DNA from: Vibrio mimicus CAIM 602
GTDB taxonomy: Bacteria; Pseudomonadota; Gammaproteobacteria; Enterobacterales; Vibrionaceae
Direction: 5' to 3'
Assembly: GCF_000338875.1 (NCBI RefSeq)
Contig: NZ_AOMO01000029.1
Span: forward strand, 95,055 to 159,054
Length of the DNA: 64,000 bases
Shown: positions 42,231 through 52,372 of the stretch, one piece after another
How the letters are laid out: every line of letters begins with the position of its first letter
Position numbering within the stretch: the first letter of the stretch is position 1
Notes under the pieces: model-generated
Seen by the model: the letters and a program-made list of their open reading frames with translations, nothing else
Database searches by the model: none
Told to the model about the DNA's origin: nothing
Translations under genes and position numbers: made by a program

Positions 42231-43064
42231 ATGAAAAAGCAGCGCGCCTTTCTGAAATGGGCTGGGGGTAAATATAGCCTAGTAGAGGACATTCAACGTC
42301 ATCTACCAGAGGCTCGTGAGCTCGTGGAGCCTTTTGTTGGCGCTGGTTCGGTTTTTCTTAACACCGATTTCGAGCGTTATCTGCTGGCGGACATCAATCC
42401 TGATCTGATCAATTTCTACAACCTGCTGAAAACGCAGCCGCAGTCTTACATTTCGGAAGCCAAGCGTTGGTTCGTGCCGGAAAATAACCGCAAAGAAGCC
42501 TATCTCGATATTCGCAAGCAGTTTAACCAAAGCGATGATGTAATGTTTCGTTCGCTTGCCTTTCTGTACATGAACCGATTTGGTTTTAACGGCCTGTGCC
42601 GTTACAACAAGAAAGGGGGCTTCAATGTGCCGTTTGGTTCCTACAAAAAGCCCTATTTTCCAGAGCAAGAGCTGGAGTTTTTTGCCAACAAAGCACAGCG
42701 TGCAACGTTTATCTGCGCCTCTTATGGTGAGACATTTGCCCGCGCGCAAAGCGATAGCGTGATCTATTGTGATCCCCCTTACGCACCGTTATCGAATACG
42801 GCCAACTTTACCTCTTATGCAGGTAATGGTTTCACTATGCTTGATCAGAAAGCCTTGGCTGATATGGCCGATAACACGGCAAAAGAGCGTAGAATTCCTG
42901 TGCTGATTTCCAATCATGATACGGCTCAGACTCGAGAAATTTATCAAAATGCACGGCTTAGTGTGGTCAAAGTGAACCGTACCATCAGCCGTAATGGTGC
43001 TGGGCGCAATAAAGTTGATGAGCTATTGGCTTTATTCACTCCCGGCCTTCAACACAATCAGTGA
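42231..43064 (+). CDS. dam: DNA adenine methyltransferase Dam
   Basis: A 277-residue class alpha adenine-N6 methyltransferase: AdoMet motif FLKWAGGKYSLV and EPFVGAGSVF at the N-terminus, catalytic DPPY at residues 181-184, and the target-recognition region between. It methylates GATC and serves mismatch repair and replication timing; in V. cholerae it is essential (established, linked to chromosome II replication). Same strand and close to damX and rpe. Confidence 0.95.
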   Translation: MKKQRAFLKWAGGKYSLVEDIQRHLPEARELVEPFVGAGSVFLNTDFERYLLADINPDLINFYNLLKTQPQSYISEAKRWFVPENNRKEAYLDIRKQFNQSDDVMFRSLAFLYMNRFGFNGLCRYNKKGGFNVPFGSYKKPYFPEQELEFFANKAQRATFICASYGETFARAQSDSVIYCDPPYAPLSNTANFTSYAGNGFTMLDQKALADMADNTAKERRIPVLISNHDTAQTREIYQNARLSVVKVNRTISRNGAGRNKVDELLALFTPGLQHNQ

Positions 43065-43190
43065 TCTTGTGGGCTAAGCGGCGGATTTCGCCGATTAGCT
43101 GCAAGCAGTGCGCTAGGATCTCGTAGCGAGCTTAGGTAGAATGGCGGCCACATTGTGTTCAGCTCGCATTCAATTCCTAATGAGGTCGGT

Positions 43191-43865
43191 ATGAAAGATT
43201 TTCTAATTGCTCCATCCATTCTCTCCGCAGATTTTGCCCGTTTAGGCGAAGACGTTGAAAAGGTACTCGCCGCAGGCGCGGATGTGGTGCATTTCGATGT
43301 GATGGACAACCACTACGTACCGAACCTGACTTTTGGCGCGCCGATTTGTAAAGCATTACGTGATTACGGCATTACTGCGCCGATTGATGTGCATTTGATG
43401 GTAAAACCTGTCGATCGCATTATTCCGGATTTTGCTAAAGCGGGCGCATCGATGATCACTTTCCACGTGGAAGCATCAGAGCATGTTGATCGTACTTTGC
43501 AACTGATCAAAGAGTGTGGTTGTCAGGCCGGCGTGGTACTCAACCCAGCAACGCCTTTGCATCACCTCGACTACATCATGGATAAAGTCGATTTGATTCT
43601 GCTGATGTCGGTGAACCCTGGCTTTGGTGGTCAATCTTTCATTCCCCACACCTTAGATAAACTGCGTGCGGTGCGTGAGCGTATTAAGCAAAGCGGTCGC
43701 CAAATTCGTTTGGAAATTGATGGTGGTGTCAAAGTGGATAATATCCGTGAAATCGCAGAAGCGGGCGCGGATATGTTTGTTGCAGGTTCCGCCATTTTTG
43801 GTCAGCCAGATTACCACGCCGTAATTGAGCAGATGCGCGCAGAACTGGCGAAAGCCAAGATTTAA
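43191..43865 (+). CDS. rpe: Ribulose-phosphate 3-epimerase
   Basis: A 224-residue TIM-barrel enzyme with metal ligands in [14 protein letters not shown] and DVHLMV, and the phosphate-binding [10 protein letters not shown] and EIDGGV. It interconverts ribulose-5-phosphate and xylulose-5-phosphate. TGAGGTCGGT precedes the ATG at 43191; the longer frame from 43155 is unlikely. Confidence 0.95.
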   Translation: MKDFLIAPSILSADFARLGEDVEKVLAAGADVVHFDVMDNHYVPNLTFGAPICKALRDYGITAPIDVHLMVKPVDRIIPDFAKAGASMITFHVEASEHVDRTLQLIKECGCQAGVVLNPATPLHHLDYIMDKVDLILLMSVNPGFGGQSFIPHTLDKLRAVRERIKQSGRQIRLEIDGGVKVDNIREIAEAGADMFVAGSAIFGQPDYHAVIEQMRAELAKAKI

Positions 43866-43884
43866 TCTCTTCTAGGATGTTGTT

Positions 43885-44565
43885 TTGAAATCAATAAAAT
43901 TAATTGCTTTTGATTTGGATGGTACGCTGCTCGATAGCGTGCCAGATTTGGCGGTTGCAGCAGATCAAGCCGTACAAGCTGTTGGCTACCCAGGGGTAAG
44001 CGAAGCGCAAGTGCGTGATTATGTGGGCAATGGTGCTGATGTGTTAGTTGCACGCGCATTAAGCCAGAGTCTCACTATTAATCCAGAACTCAGCACAGAG
44101 CTGCGTGAGCAAGCTCGCCACCTATTTGATGGTTTTTACGCGCAAACAGGTCATAAGTTGAGCCACTTGTATGCCAATGTAAAGTCAACATTAACTGAGC
44201 TGAAGAATGCGGGATTTACTTTAGCACTCGTGACCAATAAGCCTTCCAAGTTCGTTCCTGAAGTGCTTGAGCAGCATGGTATCGACCACTTTTTTAGTGA
44301 TGTGATTGGTGGCGATACTTTCCCAAATAAGAAGCCGGATCCTATGGCACTGAACTGGTTGCTCGAAAAGCATCAACTCACTGCACAGCAAATGTTGATG
44401 GTTGGTGATTCGAAAAACGACATTCTGGCAGCTAAAAATGCAGGTTGCCCTTCTTTTGGTTTGACCTACGGTTACAACCATGGTGAACCTATTGCTGATG
44501 CGGGCCCAGACTTTGTGGCCGATGACATCGCGGCACTGCTTGAAGTGGTGCTCGTTTCGGCGTAA
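43885..44565 (+). CDS. gph: Phosphoglycolate phosphatase
   Basis: A 226-residue HAD-superfamily phosphatase with DLDGTLLDSVPDLA (nucleophile Asp), VTNKPSKF, and MVGDSKNDILAAKNAG. It hydrolyses 2-phosphoglycolate arising from DNA repair. It uses a TTG start preceded by AGGATG, 19 bp after rpe. Confidence 0.92.
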   Translation: MKSIKLIAFDLDGTLLDSVPDLAVAADQAVQAVGYPGVSEAQVRDYVGNGADVLVARALSQSLTINPELSTELREQARHLFDGFYAQTGHKLSHLYANVKSTLTELKNAGFTLALVTNKPSKFVPEVLEQHGIDHFFSDVIGGDTFPNKKPDPMALNWLLEKHQLTAQQMLMVGDSKNDILAAKNAGCPSFGLTYGYNHGEPIADAGPDFVADDIAALLEVVLVSA

Positions 44566-44614
44566 AAGTTGCCGTACGCACTAGTAAAATACTCGTTAAT
44601 GAGTACACTGCTTG

Positions 44615-44643
44615 AACCGCGCAGACTCCGTGCGCGGTTTTTC
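44615..44643 (+). terminator. Terminator-like hairpin between gph and trpS
   Basis: AACCGCGC, a 9-nt loop, GCGCGGTT followed by TTTCT. It suggests partial separation of trpS from the upstream genes. Confidence 0.8.
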
Positions 44644-44692
44644 TCACTTTGTTTTGTGTAATTTCAATTTCAGTCACAAGGAAATCAAACCC

Positions 44693-45709
44693 ATGAGCAA
44701 ACCCATTGTATTGAGTGGTGTTCAACCGTCAGGTGAACTAAGTATCGGTAACTACTTGGGTGCTCTACGTCAATGGCAACAGATGCAAGATGACTATGAC
44801 TGCCAGTACTGTGTTGTTGATTTGCATGCGATTACGGTTCGCCAAGATCCGAAAGCACTGCATGAAGCGACATTAGATGCTTTGGCTATCTGTCTAGCTG
44901 TTGGTGTTGATCCGAAAAAGAGCACGCTATTTGTTCAGTCACATGTACCTGAGCATGCTCAATTGGGTTGGGTTTTGAACTGTTATACACAGATGGGTGA
45001 ACTCAGCCGTATGACTCAGTTTAAAGACAAATCCGCTCGTTACGCCAACGATGTCAACGCGGGTCTGTTTGGTTATCCAGTGCTGATGGCGGCGGATATT
45101 CTGTTGTATGGTGCACACCAAGTACCGGTGGGCAGCGACCAGAAACAACATCTTGAATTGGCGCGTGATATTGCTACCCGTTTCAATAATATCTACAGCC
45201 CAGAACAGCCAATTTTTACGATTCCTGAGCCTTATATTCCAACAGTGAATGCACGTGTAATGAGTCTGCAAGATGCGACAAAGAAAATGTCGAAATCAGA
45301 CGATAACCGCAAGAACGTGATCACCTTGCTGGAAGACCCTAAATCGATCATCAAGAAGATCAATAAAGCGCAGACTGATGCCGAAACACCACCTCGCATC
45401 GCTTACGATGTCGAAAACAAAGCGGGCATCGCGAACTTGATGGGACTCTATTCTGCTGCAACAGGGAAAACCTTCGCAGAGATTGAAGCTCAGTATGCTG
45501 GCGTAGAAATGTACGGCCCATTTAAGAAAGATGTGGGTGAGGCGATTGTCGCTATGCTTGAGCCTGTTCAGGCGGAATACCACCGTATTCGTAATGATCG
45601 TGAATACCTCAACAGCGTAATGCGTGATGGTGCAGAAAAAGCCTCTGCTAAAGCACTGCAAACTCTGAAAAAAGTGTACGCAGCCGTCGGTTTTGTTGCT
45701 CGTCCATAA
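44693..45709 (+). CDS. trpS: Tryptophanyl-tRNA synthetase
   Basis: A 338-residue class I synthetase with the HIGH-equivalent [15 protein letters not shown] and the KMSKS loop in [14 protein letters not shown]. It charges tRNA-Trp. The ATG at 44693 follows AAGGAAA and gives the usual N-terminus MSKPIVLSG; the upstream in-frame start at 44612 would run through the terminator hairpin and is rejected. Confidence 0.95.
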   Translation: MSKPIVLSGVQPSGELSIGNYLGALRQWQQMQDDYDCQYCVVDLHAITVRQDPKALHEATLDALAICLAVGVDPKKSTLFVQSHVPEHAQLGWVLNCYTQMGELSRMTQFKDKSARYANDVNAGLFGYPVLMAADILLYGAHQVPVGSDQKQHLELARDIATRFNNIYSPEQPIFTIPEPYIPTVNARVMSLQDATKKMSKSDDNRKNVITLLEDPKSIIKKINKAQTDAETPPRIAYDVENKAGIANLMGLYSAATGKTFAEIEAQYAGVEMYGPFKKDVGEAIVAMLEPVQAEYHRIRNDREYLNSVMRDGAEKASAKALQTLKKVYAAVGFVARP

Positions 45710-45740
45710 GTTGTATTGGCAAATGTGACAATAAGATCAA

Positions 45741-45773
45741 GAATAAAGCTAGGTTATCTAGCTTTATTCTTTT
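45741..45773 (+). terminator. Rho-independent terminator of trpS
   Basis: GAATAAAGCTAG, loop GTTAT, CTAGCTTTATTC: a 12-bp stem followed by TTTTC, about 30 bp after the trpS stop. Confidence 0.88.
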
Positions 45774-45858
45774 CTGTCGCAGGCGTTTTCTCTTATGCAT
45801 TCCTTTCATAGGTAGAAGGCTACACTTTAAGTCATAGTCACCACGATGAGTTTTGCAT

Positions 45859-46626
45859 ATGAGACATCTTTTGTTGCTGGGGTTAGCTTTGATCGCAAAT
45901 GGCGCTTTTGCTAATCCGCTGCGTATTTGTGTGGGGGATGTGAATGTTTGGCCACCTTTTACCTATTGGCAGGGAACCTCAGAGCAAGAGAAAACGGCAT
46001 CATTGACAGGTTCAGCAACCACATTGGTGTTTGAAGCGTTAAAAGCTCAGCATATTGATTATCAGCTTAAGTTTATGCCTTGGGCGCGGATTCAGCATGA
46101 ACTGGCTCATGATAGCGGCCGTTGCGATCTGACGTGGGATGCCAGCCACCAAATGGAACGAGAAGTGTACAGCTATTTCTCTGTGCCGCTCTACACCATT
46201 CAATTAGGGTATTTCACTCTCGCAGATCAAAAGAAGGATTTACTCTCCGCCTCTACAACAGAGGGGGTATTGTGTGGAGTGAATGGTTTTAACTATGAAA
46301 ACTTCACGTTACCCCGAAAGCCATCGCTCTATTTAAATTCGGTACAACACGCACTCAACATGCTGCAAAAAGAGCGTTGTGACTGGTTTGTGAGTGAAGT
46401 GGAGCCTATCTACGGTGGGATTCAGCTAGGAATCTACGAATTAGAGCGTTCTATTGTTCACCAATCTCTTGGTCAATATAAACAGTACCATATTCAGGTT
46501 CGCCGCAGCTTGCCTAATGCGTTACTACTTGTTGAAGGCTTGAATCAATACATTCTGGAAGCTCAAAAAACAGGTCATGCCCAAATGGTGTTTGATCGCT
46601 ACCTCGTTTTGAAATCTCCTCAATAG
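45859..46626 (+). CDS. Periplasmic substrate-binding protein, family 3-like
   Basis: A 255-residue protein with a signal peptide (MRHLLLLGLALIANGAFA) and a mature domain resembling type 3 solute-binding proteins: LRICVGDVNVWPPFTY at the N-terminus, FMPWARIQHELAHDSGRCDLTWD in pieces, and a C-terminal helix with MVFDRYL. There are no ABC permease or ATPase genes beside it, so it may be an orphan or a receptor-type binding protein rather than part of a transporter. Ligand unknown. The ATG at 45859 is chosen over the in-frame TTG at 45853. Confidence 0.75.
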   Translation: MRHLLLLGLALIANGAFANPLRICVGDVNVWPPFTYWQGTSEQEKTASLTGSATTLVFEALKAQHIDYQLKFMPWARIQHELAHDSGRCDLTWDASHQMEREVYSYFSVPLYTIQLGYFTLADQKKDLLSASTTEGVLCGVNGFNYENFTLPRKPSLYLNSVQHALNMLQKERCDWFVSEVEPIYGGIQLGIYELERSIVHQSLGQYKQYHIQVRRSLPNALLLVEGLNQYILEAQKTGHAQMVFDRYLVLKSPQ

Positions 46627-46922
46627 CCCTTTGAGCTATAGGAAAACGTGCCCATTCTTCAGCTCTTTTGATGCATTCAAATCTTAATCCTACTGACATC
46701 TGCTGGTTGTAAAACCCACTTACCTTGCTTGTTGAAACTTTGCTCCCGATTCAAGTATTTGCTCAGGTGATGAGATGGATATCTCAATACTAATGATGAA
46801 TGTTTCCGTGTTGCATGAAAAATGGCAACACTCATCGCGCAAAGTGGTTTTTGCTTCAACCAAACAGTGACTAAAAACACCCTGTTTACGATTGGTAAAG
46901 AACAGGGAGAAAAAGGTGCATC
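46627..46922. other. Intergenic region upstream of xds
   Basis: The 296-bp gap holds no ORF with coding character. It presumably contains the xds promoter, but no -35/-10 pair or operator stands out enough to name. Confidence 0.5.
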
Positions 46923-49532
46923 ATGGAAATGAGATCAACCCCTAATTTAACGCGTTCTACATTGGCATTGGCCATCACATTCGGCTTGGCTGCGCCAACG
47001 TATGCCGATGTATTGATTTCCCAGTACGTTGAAGGCAGTAGTTTCAATAAGGCGATTGAAATTGCTAATACTTCCGATCAAGTCGTCAGCCTCAATGGCT
47101 ACCAACTGGCAATGTCAACCAATGGCAGTGGTAACTGGGATAAAACCCTGCCGCTCGATGGACAGGTAATTGCAGCACACGATGTTCTGGTGATTGCACA
47201 CGGCAGTGCCAGCGGTGCGATTCTTGCGACCGCTGATATCACCAATAATACGGTGGTTAATTTCAACGGTAATGATCCGGTTGCGTTGCTCAATAGCGAT
47301 GGCAGCGTGCATGATGTTGTCGGCAACATGGGCGGGACAGATTTTGCTAAAGACAACACGTTAGCAAGAACTAAGCTAACACCAAGTGCCACTTACCAGG
47401 CTGGGGATTGGGCATCGCAAGGCAAAGACAATATTGATGGCCTTGGCGCGCTTGATACCAGCACACCACCTACCGCATTCAATTGTACGGTTGATGGTGC
47501 AGAACCAAGCTTTACAACTATCCAGCAAATTCAAGGTGAAGGTAGCACATCTCCGTATATTCAAGGTTACCCTTACATCACCAATGAAGAGTTCTTCGTG
47601 AAAGGCGTTGTTAGTGCAGTAACAACAGGTCTCACCAAAGGCTTCTATCTTCAAGCTCTGGAAGATGATTACAACCCGAATACATCTGAGGGTCTGTTTG
47701 TCTTCACTAACCAAAGTAGTTCCGATCTCGTGCCGGGCGATGTGGTGTGCGTAAAAGGCAAGGTGCAAGAGTATTACAACCTGACTCAGCTGAAGGCGGA
47801 AAACAATCAGTGGGTGAAGCAAGGCCAGCAAGCCGCACCAGAAGCGCAAGCGATAGACATCCTTTCATCGGACGAGCATTTTGCGCAAACGTTAGAGCGC
47901 TACGAAGGCATGTTGGTGAAAACCACGCCTGAGCTGGATATGCGTGTGACTCGTACTTTTGGTTATGACTATGATGCTCGCCGTAACAATATGGTGTTGG
48001 CGCAAGGTCGCATTAATATGCAGCCAAACCAACAACATCCTGCGGGTTCAGAGCAAGCTCAGCAGCAGAAGCAGGATAACGCACAGCGACGCTTGTTTGT
48101 GGAATCGGATGTCAAAGCACCTGATGGTCAAATTCCGTATTACCCAACGTTTGGTCGCACCGATGTGGATCAAGATGGCTCAACCGAAGATTACCTGCGT
48201 ATTGATGACACGGTTTCAGGTCTCGAAGGGGTACTGAGCTACAGCTATAACGAATATCGCCTAATTGCGACGAACACCATCACTCAGGAAAATTTGGTGC
48301 ATAACGCGCCACGTGAAGCAAAGCCAGATATGGATGAAGGTGATCTGCGCATCGCAACCTTCAACGTTCTTAACTACTTCAACTCGCCATTTGGTGGTGA
48401 TGCTAATCAGCATGGTGGCAGCCGTGGTGCAAGCAACCTTGCCGAGTTTGAAGTACAGCAAGCTAAGATTGTGAATGCGATTGTCCGTTTGGATGCCGAT
48501 ATCGTCGGCTTAATGGAAATTGAAAATAACGGCTTTGGTGAAGGTTCTGCAATTGCACAGTTGGTTAACCAGCTCAACAGCCAAATAGCGGATAAGAAAA
48601 AACATTACCGCTTTGTAGCGATTGATTCTAATGGCGATGGCAAAACCGATGCAGCGGATTCACTGGGCACAGATGTGATCACAACAGGTGTCATCTACCG
48701 CGATAAAGTGGTGAAGTTGGCGAAAAATCGTGTCATTCCAATGCCAAGTCAGCAAGCACCAGAAGTGGTGGATGCGAACGGTAAAGTGATTGAAGATGGC
48801 AAGAACTACCAGCGTGATACCTTAGCTCCTACTTTTAAAGTGAAAGGTGGCAACGAGAAAATCACAGTAGCGGTGAATCACCTCAAATCTAAAGGTTCAG
48901 CCTGTTGGGAGGATGCCGCACCAGTTGAGCAAGGCGGACAAGGTGGTCAAGATTTGGATTACCAAGGCGCTTGTGAGAACTTCCGTGTGGCTGCGGCAGT
49001 CGCGTTGGGTGATGCGCTCAGCAAAATTGATGGGCACAAAGTCATTCTAGGCGATATGAATTCATACGGCATGGAAGATCCAATGCTGATATTGACTGAC
49101 TACACGCCAGAAAAATACGGTAAAACCATTCGCGCAGCACGCAATACTTACATTGCGGGTGTTGAGCAGTTTGGTGATGCGGGCGCAGAGATCAAACACA
49201 GTTACGGCTATCTCAACGCAGTTGCGATGAAGCACCCAGACAGCTGGAGCTACTCGTTTAATGATGAAGTCGGCGCGCTGGATCATCTGTTGGTCAGCCC
49301 AAGCCTCAAAAACAATGTGGTGGATGCGACCGATTGGCACATCAATGGTGCGGAATCGACGCTGTTTGACTACAACAATGAGTTCAAAGGCAACTTGCCG
49401 AAATACAGCGATCAGTTCCGCGCCTCGGATCATGATCCAGCAGTACTGGAGCTTAACATCTACGGTGGCTCACTAGGTTTAGGCGCATTGCTTGGCCTAT
49501 TCGGTCTTGGAATGTGGCGTCGCCGTCGCTAG
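46923..49532 (+). CDS. xds: Extracellular nuclease Xds (ExeM/NucH type, GlyGly-CTERM)
   Basis: An 869-residue secreted nuclease. In order: signal peptide (ending PTYA), a lamin-tail-like domain (about residues 29-165), an OB-fold region (about 215-330), and an endonuclease/exonuclease/phosphatase domain (about 475-850) with IATFNVLNYF, GLMEIENNG, VNHLKSKGS, LGDMNSYG and the final SDHDPAV. The end is a GlyGly-CTERM sorting signal: GGS, a short hydrophobic helix, then WRRRR, a substrate type for rhombosortase after type II secretion. In V. cholerae Xds degrades extracellular DNA in biofilms and neutrophil traps. AAGGTG precedes the ATG. Confidence 0.93.
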   Translation: MEMRSTPNLTRSTLALAITFGLAAPTYADVLISQYVEGSSFNKAIEIANTSDQVVSLNGYQLAMSTNGSGNWDKTLPLDGQVIAAHDVLVIAHGSASGAILATADITNNTVVNFNGNDPVALLNSDGSVHDVVGNMGGTDFAKDNTLARTKLTPSATYQAGDWASQGKDNIDGLGALDTSTPPTAFNCTVDGAEPSFTTIQQIQGEGSTSPYIQGYPYITNEEFFVKGVVSAVTTGLTKGFYLQALEDDYNPNTSEGLFVFTNQSSSDLVPGDVVCVKGKVQEYYNLTQLKAENNQWVKQGQQAAPEAQAIDILSSDEHFAQTLERYEGMLVKTTPELDMRVTRTFGYDYDARRNNMVLAQGRINMQPNQQHPAGSEQAQQQKQDNAQRRLFVESDVKAPDGQIPYYPTFGRTDVDQDGSTEDYLRIDDTVSGLEGVLSYSYNEYRLIATNTITQENLVHNAPREAKPDMDEGDLRIATFNVLNYFNSPFGGDANQHGGSRGASNLAEFEVQQAKIVNAIVRLDADIVGLMEIENNGFGEGSAIAQLVNQLNSQIADKKKHYRFVAIDSNGDGKTDAADSLGTDVITTGVIYRDKVVKLAKNRVIPMPSQQAPEVVDANGKVIEDGKNYQRDTLAPTFKVKGGNEKITVAVNHLKSKGSACWEDAAPVEQGGQGGQDLDYQGACENFRVAAAVALGDALSKIDGHKVILGDMNSYGMEDPMLILTDYTPEKYGKTIRAARNTYIAGVEQFGDAGAEIKHSYGYLNAVAMKHPDSWSYSFNDEVGALDHLLVSPSLKNNVVDATDWHINGAESTLFDYNNEFKGNLPKYSDQFRASDHDPAVLELNIYGGSLGLGALLGLFGLGMWRRRR

Positions 49533-49560
49533 AAATAGAAAGCGATATTATTGATAAACA

Positions 49561-49589
49561 AAAGGCTAGCTTGCGCTAGCCTTTTTGCT
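49561..49589. terminator. Bidirectional Rho-independent terminator (xds / rimO)
   Basis: AAAGGCTAGC, loop TTGC, GCTAGCCTTT with a T-run, between convergent xds and rimO. Confidence 0.92.
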
Positions 49590-49610
49590 TTATGAGTTTA
49601 TGGCATCAAC

Positions 49611-51023
49611 TTACTGCGCTTCGTGCAGTACGCTGCCCCACAGGTCATATTCATCGGCGTGTTCAATCACAACGTTGACCAATTCACCCGGTTTCAGATT
49701 GGTTTCACTGTTGAGGTAAACTAAACCATCGATCTCCGGTGCATCGGCATAAGTACGGCCGATCGCGCCTTCTTCATCGACTTCATCAATCAGCACTTGC
49801 ATGGTGCTGCCGATGCGTTTTTGCAGTTTGGCGGCACTGATCTCTTGCTGCACCAGCATAAAGCGTTCGAAACGATCTTGTTTCACTTCTTCTGGGATCT
49901 GGTCTTCAATCTCATTCGCCATAGCGCCTTCAACTGGTGAATACTTAAAGCAGCCAACGCGATCGAGTTGTGCTTCTTTCAGCCAATCAAGCAGGATTTG
50001 GAAATCTTCTTCAGTTTCGCCCGGGAAGCCCACGATAAAGGTTGAGCGGATCACGAGCTCTGGGCAGATCTCACGCCATTTTTTGATGCGTTCTAAAGTG
50101 CGCTCAGCTTGGCCCGGACGCTTCATCATTTTCAGAACACGTGGGCTGGCGTGTTGGAATGGAATATCCAAGTAAGGCAACACTTTTCCTTCAGCCATCA
50201 ATGGGATGATTTCATCCACATGTGGGTAAGGGTAAACGTAGTGCAGACGAACCCAAATGCCCATTTTGCCCAGTTCTTCGCTCAGTGCCTTGATGTTATG
50301 GCGTACAGGAGAACCGTTGGCGAAACCTAAGCTGTGTTTGGTATCCACACCGTAAGCACTGGTGTCTTGGCTGATCACGAGCAGCTCTTTCACACCCGCG
50401 TTTTTCAGGCGTTCTGCTTCACCAATAATTTCACCCACTGGGCGGCTGACTAAGTCACCACGCATCGATGGAATGATGCAGAAAGTACAACGATGGTTGC
50501 AGCCTTCAGAAATTTTCAGGTAGGCGTAATGCTTTGGTGTCAGTTTTACACCGTGATCCGGCACTAGGCTGGTAAACGGGTTATGTACTGGTTTTGGCGC
50601 GTATTGGTGTACATGCTCCAACACGTTTTGATAAGCGTGTGGGCCTGTGATGCCGAGTACGTTCGGGTGTACTTGGCGAATTTCATCTTCGCGTGCACCT
50701 AGGCAGCCAGTCACAATCACTTTGCCGTTCTCTTTCAACGCTTCGCCAATGGTATCCAGAGACTCTTGTACCGCACTGTCGATAAAACCACAGGTGTTGA
50801 CGATCACCACATCAGAATCGTGGTAGCTGTTGACGATCTCATAACCTTCGGTACGCAGTTGGGTCAGAATGCGTTCTGAATCCACTAAGTTTTTCGGGCA
50901 ACCTAACGAAACAAAACCAATCTTGTTGCCAGTGGTTTGGCTGTTTTGGCTTTGCTCTGCGATGGTTTTTTTCGCCGTCTCTAGAGTTGTGGTTTGATTT
51001 GGCGTAAAAGTCTGAACTGTCAT
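49611..51023 (-). CDS. rimO: Ribosomal protein S12 methylthiotransferase RimO
   Basis: A 470-residue methylthiotransferase: N-terminal UPF0004 domain ([19 protein letters not shown]) with three cluster cysteines, radical-SAM motif [17 protein letters not shown], and a C-terminal TRAM domain. It adds a methylthio group to the Asp near position 88 of S12. An N-terminal extension of about 35 residues ([18 protein letters not shown] in part) is longer than in E. coli and looks disordered; a later start is possible. Confidence 0.94.
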   Translation of the reverse strand: MTVQTFTPNQTTTLETAKKTIAEQSQNSQTTGNKIGFVSLGCPKNLVDSERILTQLRTEGYEIVNSYHDSDVVIVNTCGFIDSAVQESLDTIGEALKENGKVIVTGCLGAREDEIRQVHPNVLGITGPHAYQNVLEHVHQYAPKPVHNPFTSLVPDHGVKLTPKHYAYLKISEGCNHRCTFCIIPSMRGDLVSRPVGEIIGEAERLKNAGVKELLVISQDTSAYGVDTKHSLGFANGSPVRHNIKALSEELGKMGIWVRLHYVYPYPHVDEIIPLMAEGKVLPYLDIPFQHASPRVLKMMKRPGQAERTLERIKKWREICPELVIRSTFIVGFPGETEEDFQILLDWLKEAQLDRVGCFKYSPVEGAMANEIEDQIPEEVKQDRFERFMLVQQEISAAKLQKRIGSTMQVLIDEVDEEGAIGRTYADAPEIDGLVYLNSETNLKPGELVNVVIEHADEYDLWGSVLHEAQ

Positions 51024-51315
51024 TGCTCTGTGTGCTACCTAATTATGGTTTATTCGCCTGCTGATTCGATGTTGCAAACGCAGGCAACAGAGAACGTGAG
51101 CGGGGTCTAAAAAGTCGGCGAATTATAACTGACAAGAAAAAATTGAATAGAGGTGAAGCAGAAAAAATGAACAAAAAGTGGACAAAGAGGACGAGCTAGC
51201 AAAGGGTTAGTTATCGGCAGGGTGAGCTGCTATGGCATCATGAAGAGGTTTCCATTGAAAGTGTGGGTGAGATTCGTAGAATGCCACTGATTTCCCGCCG
51301 CGAAGAAGGATGCTT

Positions 51316-51894
51316 ATGCTACTCATGATCGATAACTACGATTCATTCACCTACAACCTGTACCAATACTTTTGTGAGTTAGGGGCTCAGGTGAAAGTAG
51401 TGCGCAATGATGAAATCGATCTTGATGGGATCCGCGCTCTAGCACCGACACATTTGGTGATTTCTCCTGGGCCATGTACTCCCAATGAAGCGGGGATCTC
51501 GCTCGCGGCGATTGACGCGTTTGCTGGGCAGCTACCGATTTTAGGGGTCTGCTTAGGGCATCAAGCGATCGCACAAGTTTTTGGTGGGCAAGTAGTGCGT
51601 GCTCGTCAGGTCATGCATGGTAAAACGTCACCTATTCGCCATACTGGGCAAGGCCTATTCTCTGGGCTGAACAATCCACTCACGGTGACTCGCTACCATT
51701 CACTGGTCGTAAAAAATGATACTTTACCAGAGTGCTTTGAATTGACTGCATGGACAGAACTCAGTGATGGCAGTATCGACGAAATCATGGGCTTTCAACA
51801 CAAAACCTTACCGCTTGAGGCAGTGCAGTTTCATCCTGAGTCGATCAAAACTGAGCAAGGGCATCAGTTATTGGCCAATTTCTTACGCCGTTAA
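51316..51894 (+). CDS. pabA: Aminodeoxychorismate synthase glutamine amidotransferase PabA
   Basis: A 192-residue class I amidotransferase: [27 protein letters not shown], catalytic Cys in [11 protein letters not shown], and VQFHPESI with the His-Glu of the triad. It supplies ammonia to PabB for p-aminobenzoate and hence folate; it may also serve anthranilate synthase. No pabB or trpE is beside it. AAGGA lies eight bases before the ATG at 51316, favouring it over the ATG at 51310. Confidence 0.92.
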   Translation: MLLMIDNYDSFTYNLYQYFCELGAQVKVVRNDEIDLDGIRALAPTHLVISPGPCTPNEAGISLAAIDAFAGQLPILGVCLGHQAIAQVFGGQVVRARQVMHGKTSPIRHTGQGLFSGLNNPLTVTRYHSLVVKNDTLPECFELTAWTELSDGSIDEIMGFQHKTLPLEAVQFHPESIKTEQGHQLLANFLRR

Positions 51895-52372
51895 CACTCT
51901 CTGCCTTAATATCGATAGATGTATACGCAGCATTTTACTTTAACGATGTTCAGGGTGTTGGATTTGATTTTTTCGCCTATCTAGAAGGCTTATGTGTAGG
52001 GCATAAGCTCTGACGCCGATCACTTTTTTCGCTTTTTATCAAACATTTAAAATGATTTGATGGCTTTTTGTGCTTATTCATAGTGGATTCTGCTATCTCT
52101 TCCAGTGATTGATTTTCCTGCATCGCTTATTCATTTTCCTTCTTTTTATAAAAATAGCTTCATAATTAATCTTTTTTATTGCATAAATAGTCATTCGTGG
52201 TGTGTTGTTGATGGCGTCTTGTATCGGATACAGGATATTTCACCATTGAAATGGTTAAATAATTGTAAATACAATGCTGCAAATGCTTTAAGTAAATACA
52301 TAATCTAACACAGGGGCATTTTGTGGAAGATTTGCTTATCTCTAGGCATGCGGTATCAAGAAGGAATGGGTA
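51895..52372. other. AT-rich intergenic region upstream of astC/argD
   Basis: A 478-bp gap, AT rich especially at 52040-52320. An open frame at 52105-52308 has no protein family resemblance or ribosome binding site and is not called. I see no clear sigma-54 promoter (TGGCAC-N5-TTGC) or ARG box, although this is where control of arginine catabolism would be expected. Confidence 0.5.

Noticed and set aside
44599..44661. A 20-codon ORF upstream of trpS that could be an attenuator leader peptide
   Set aside because: It has no Trp codons and no ribosome binding site, and it simply overlaps the gph terminator hairpin.
46677..46880. Minus-strand ORF upstream of xds
   Set aside because: No ribosome binding site or family motif, and it ends in the gap between two plus-strand genes.
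52105..52308. 67-codon ORF in the AT-rich gap upstream of argD/astC
   Set aside because: Composition is that of AT-rich non-coding DNA, with no start signal or recognisable domain.
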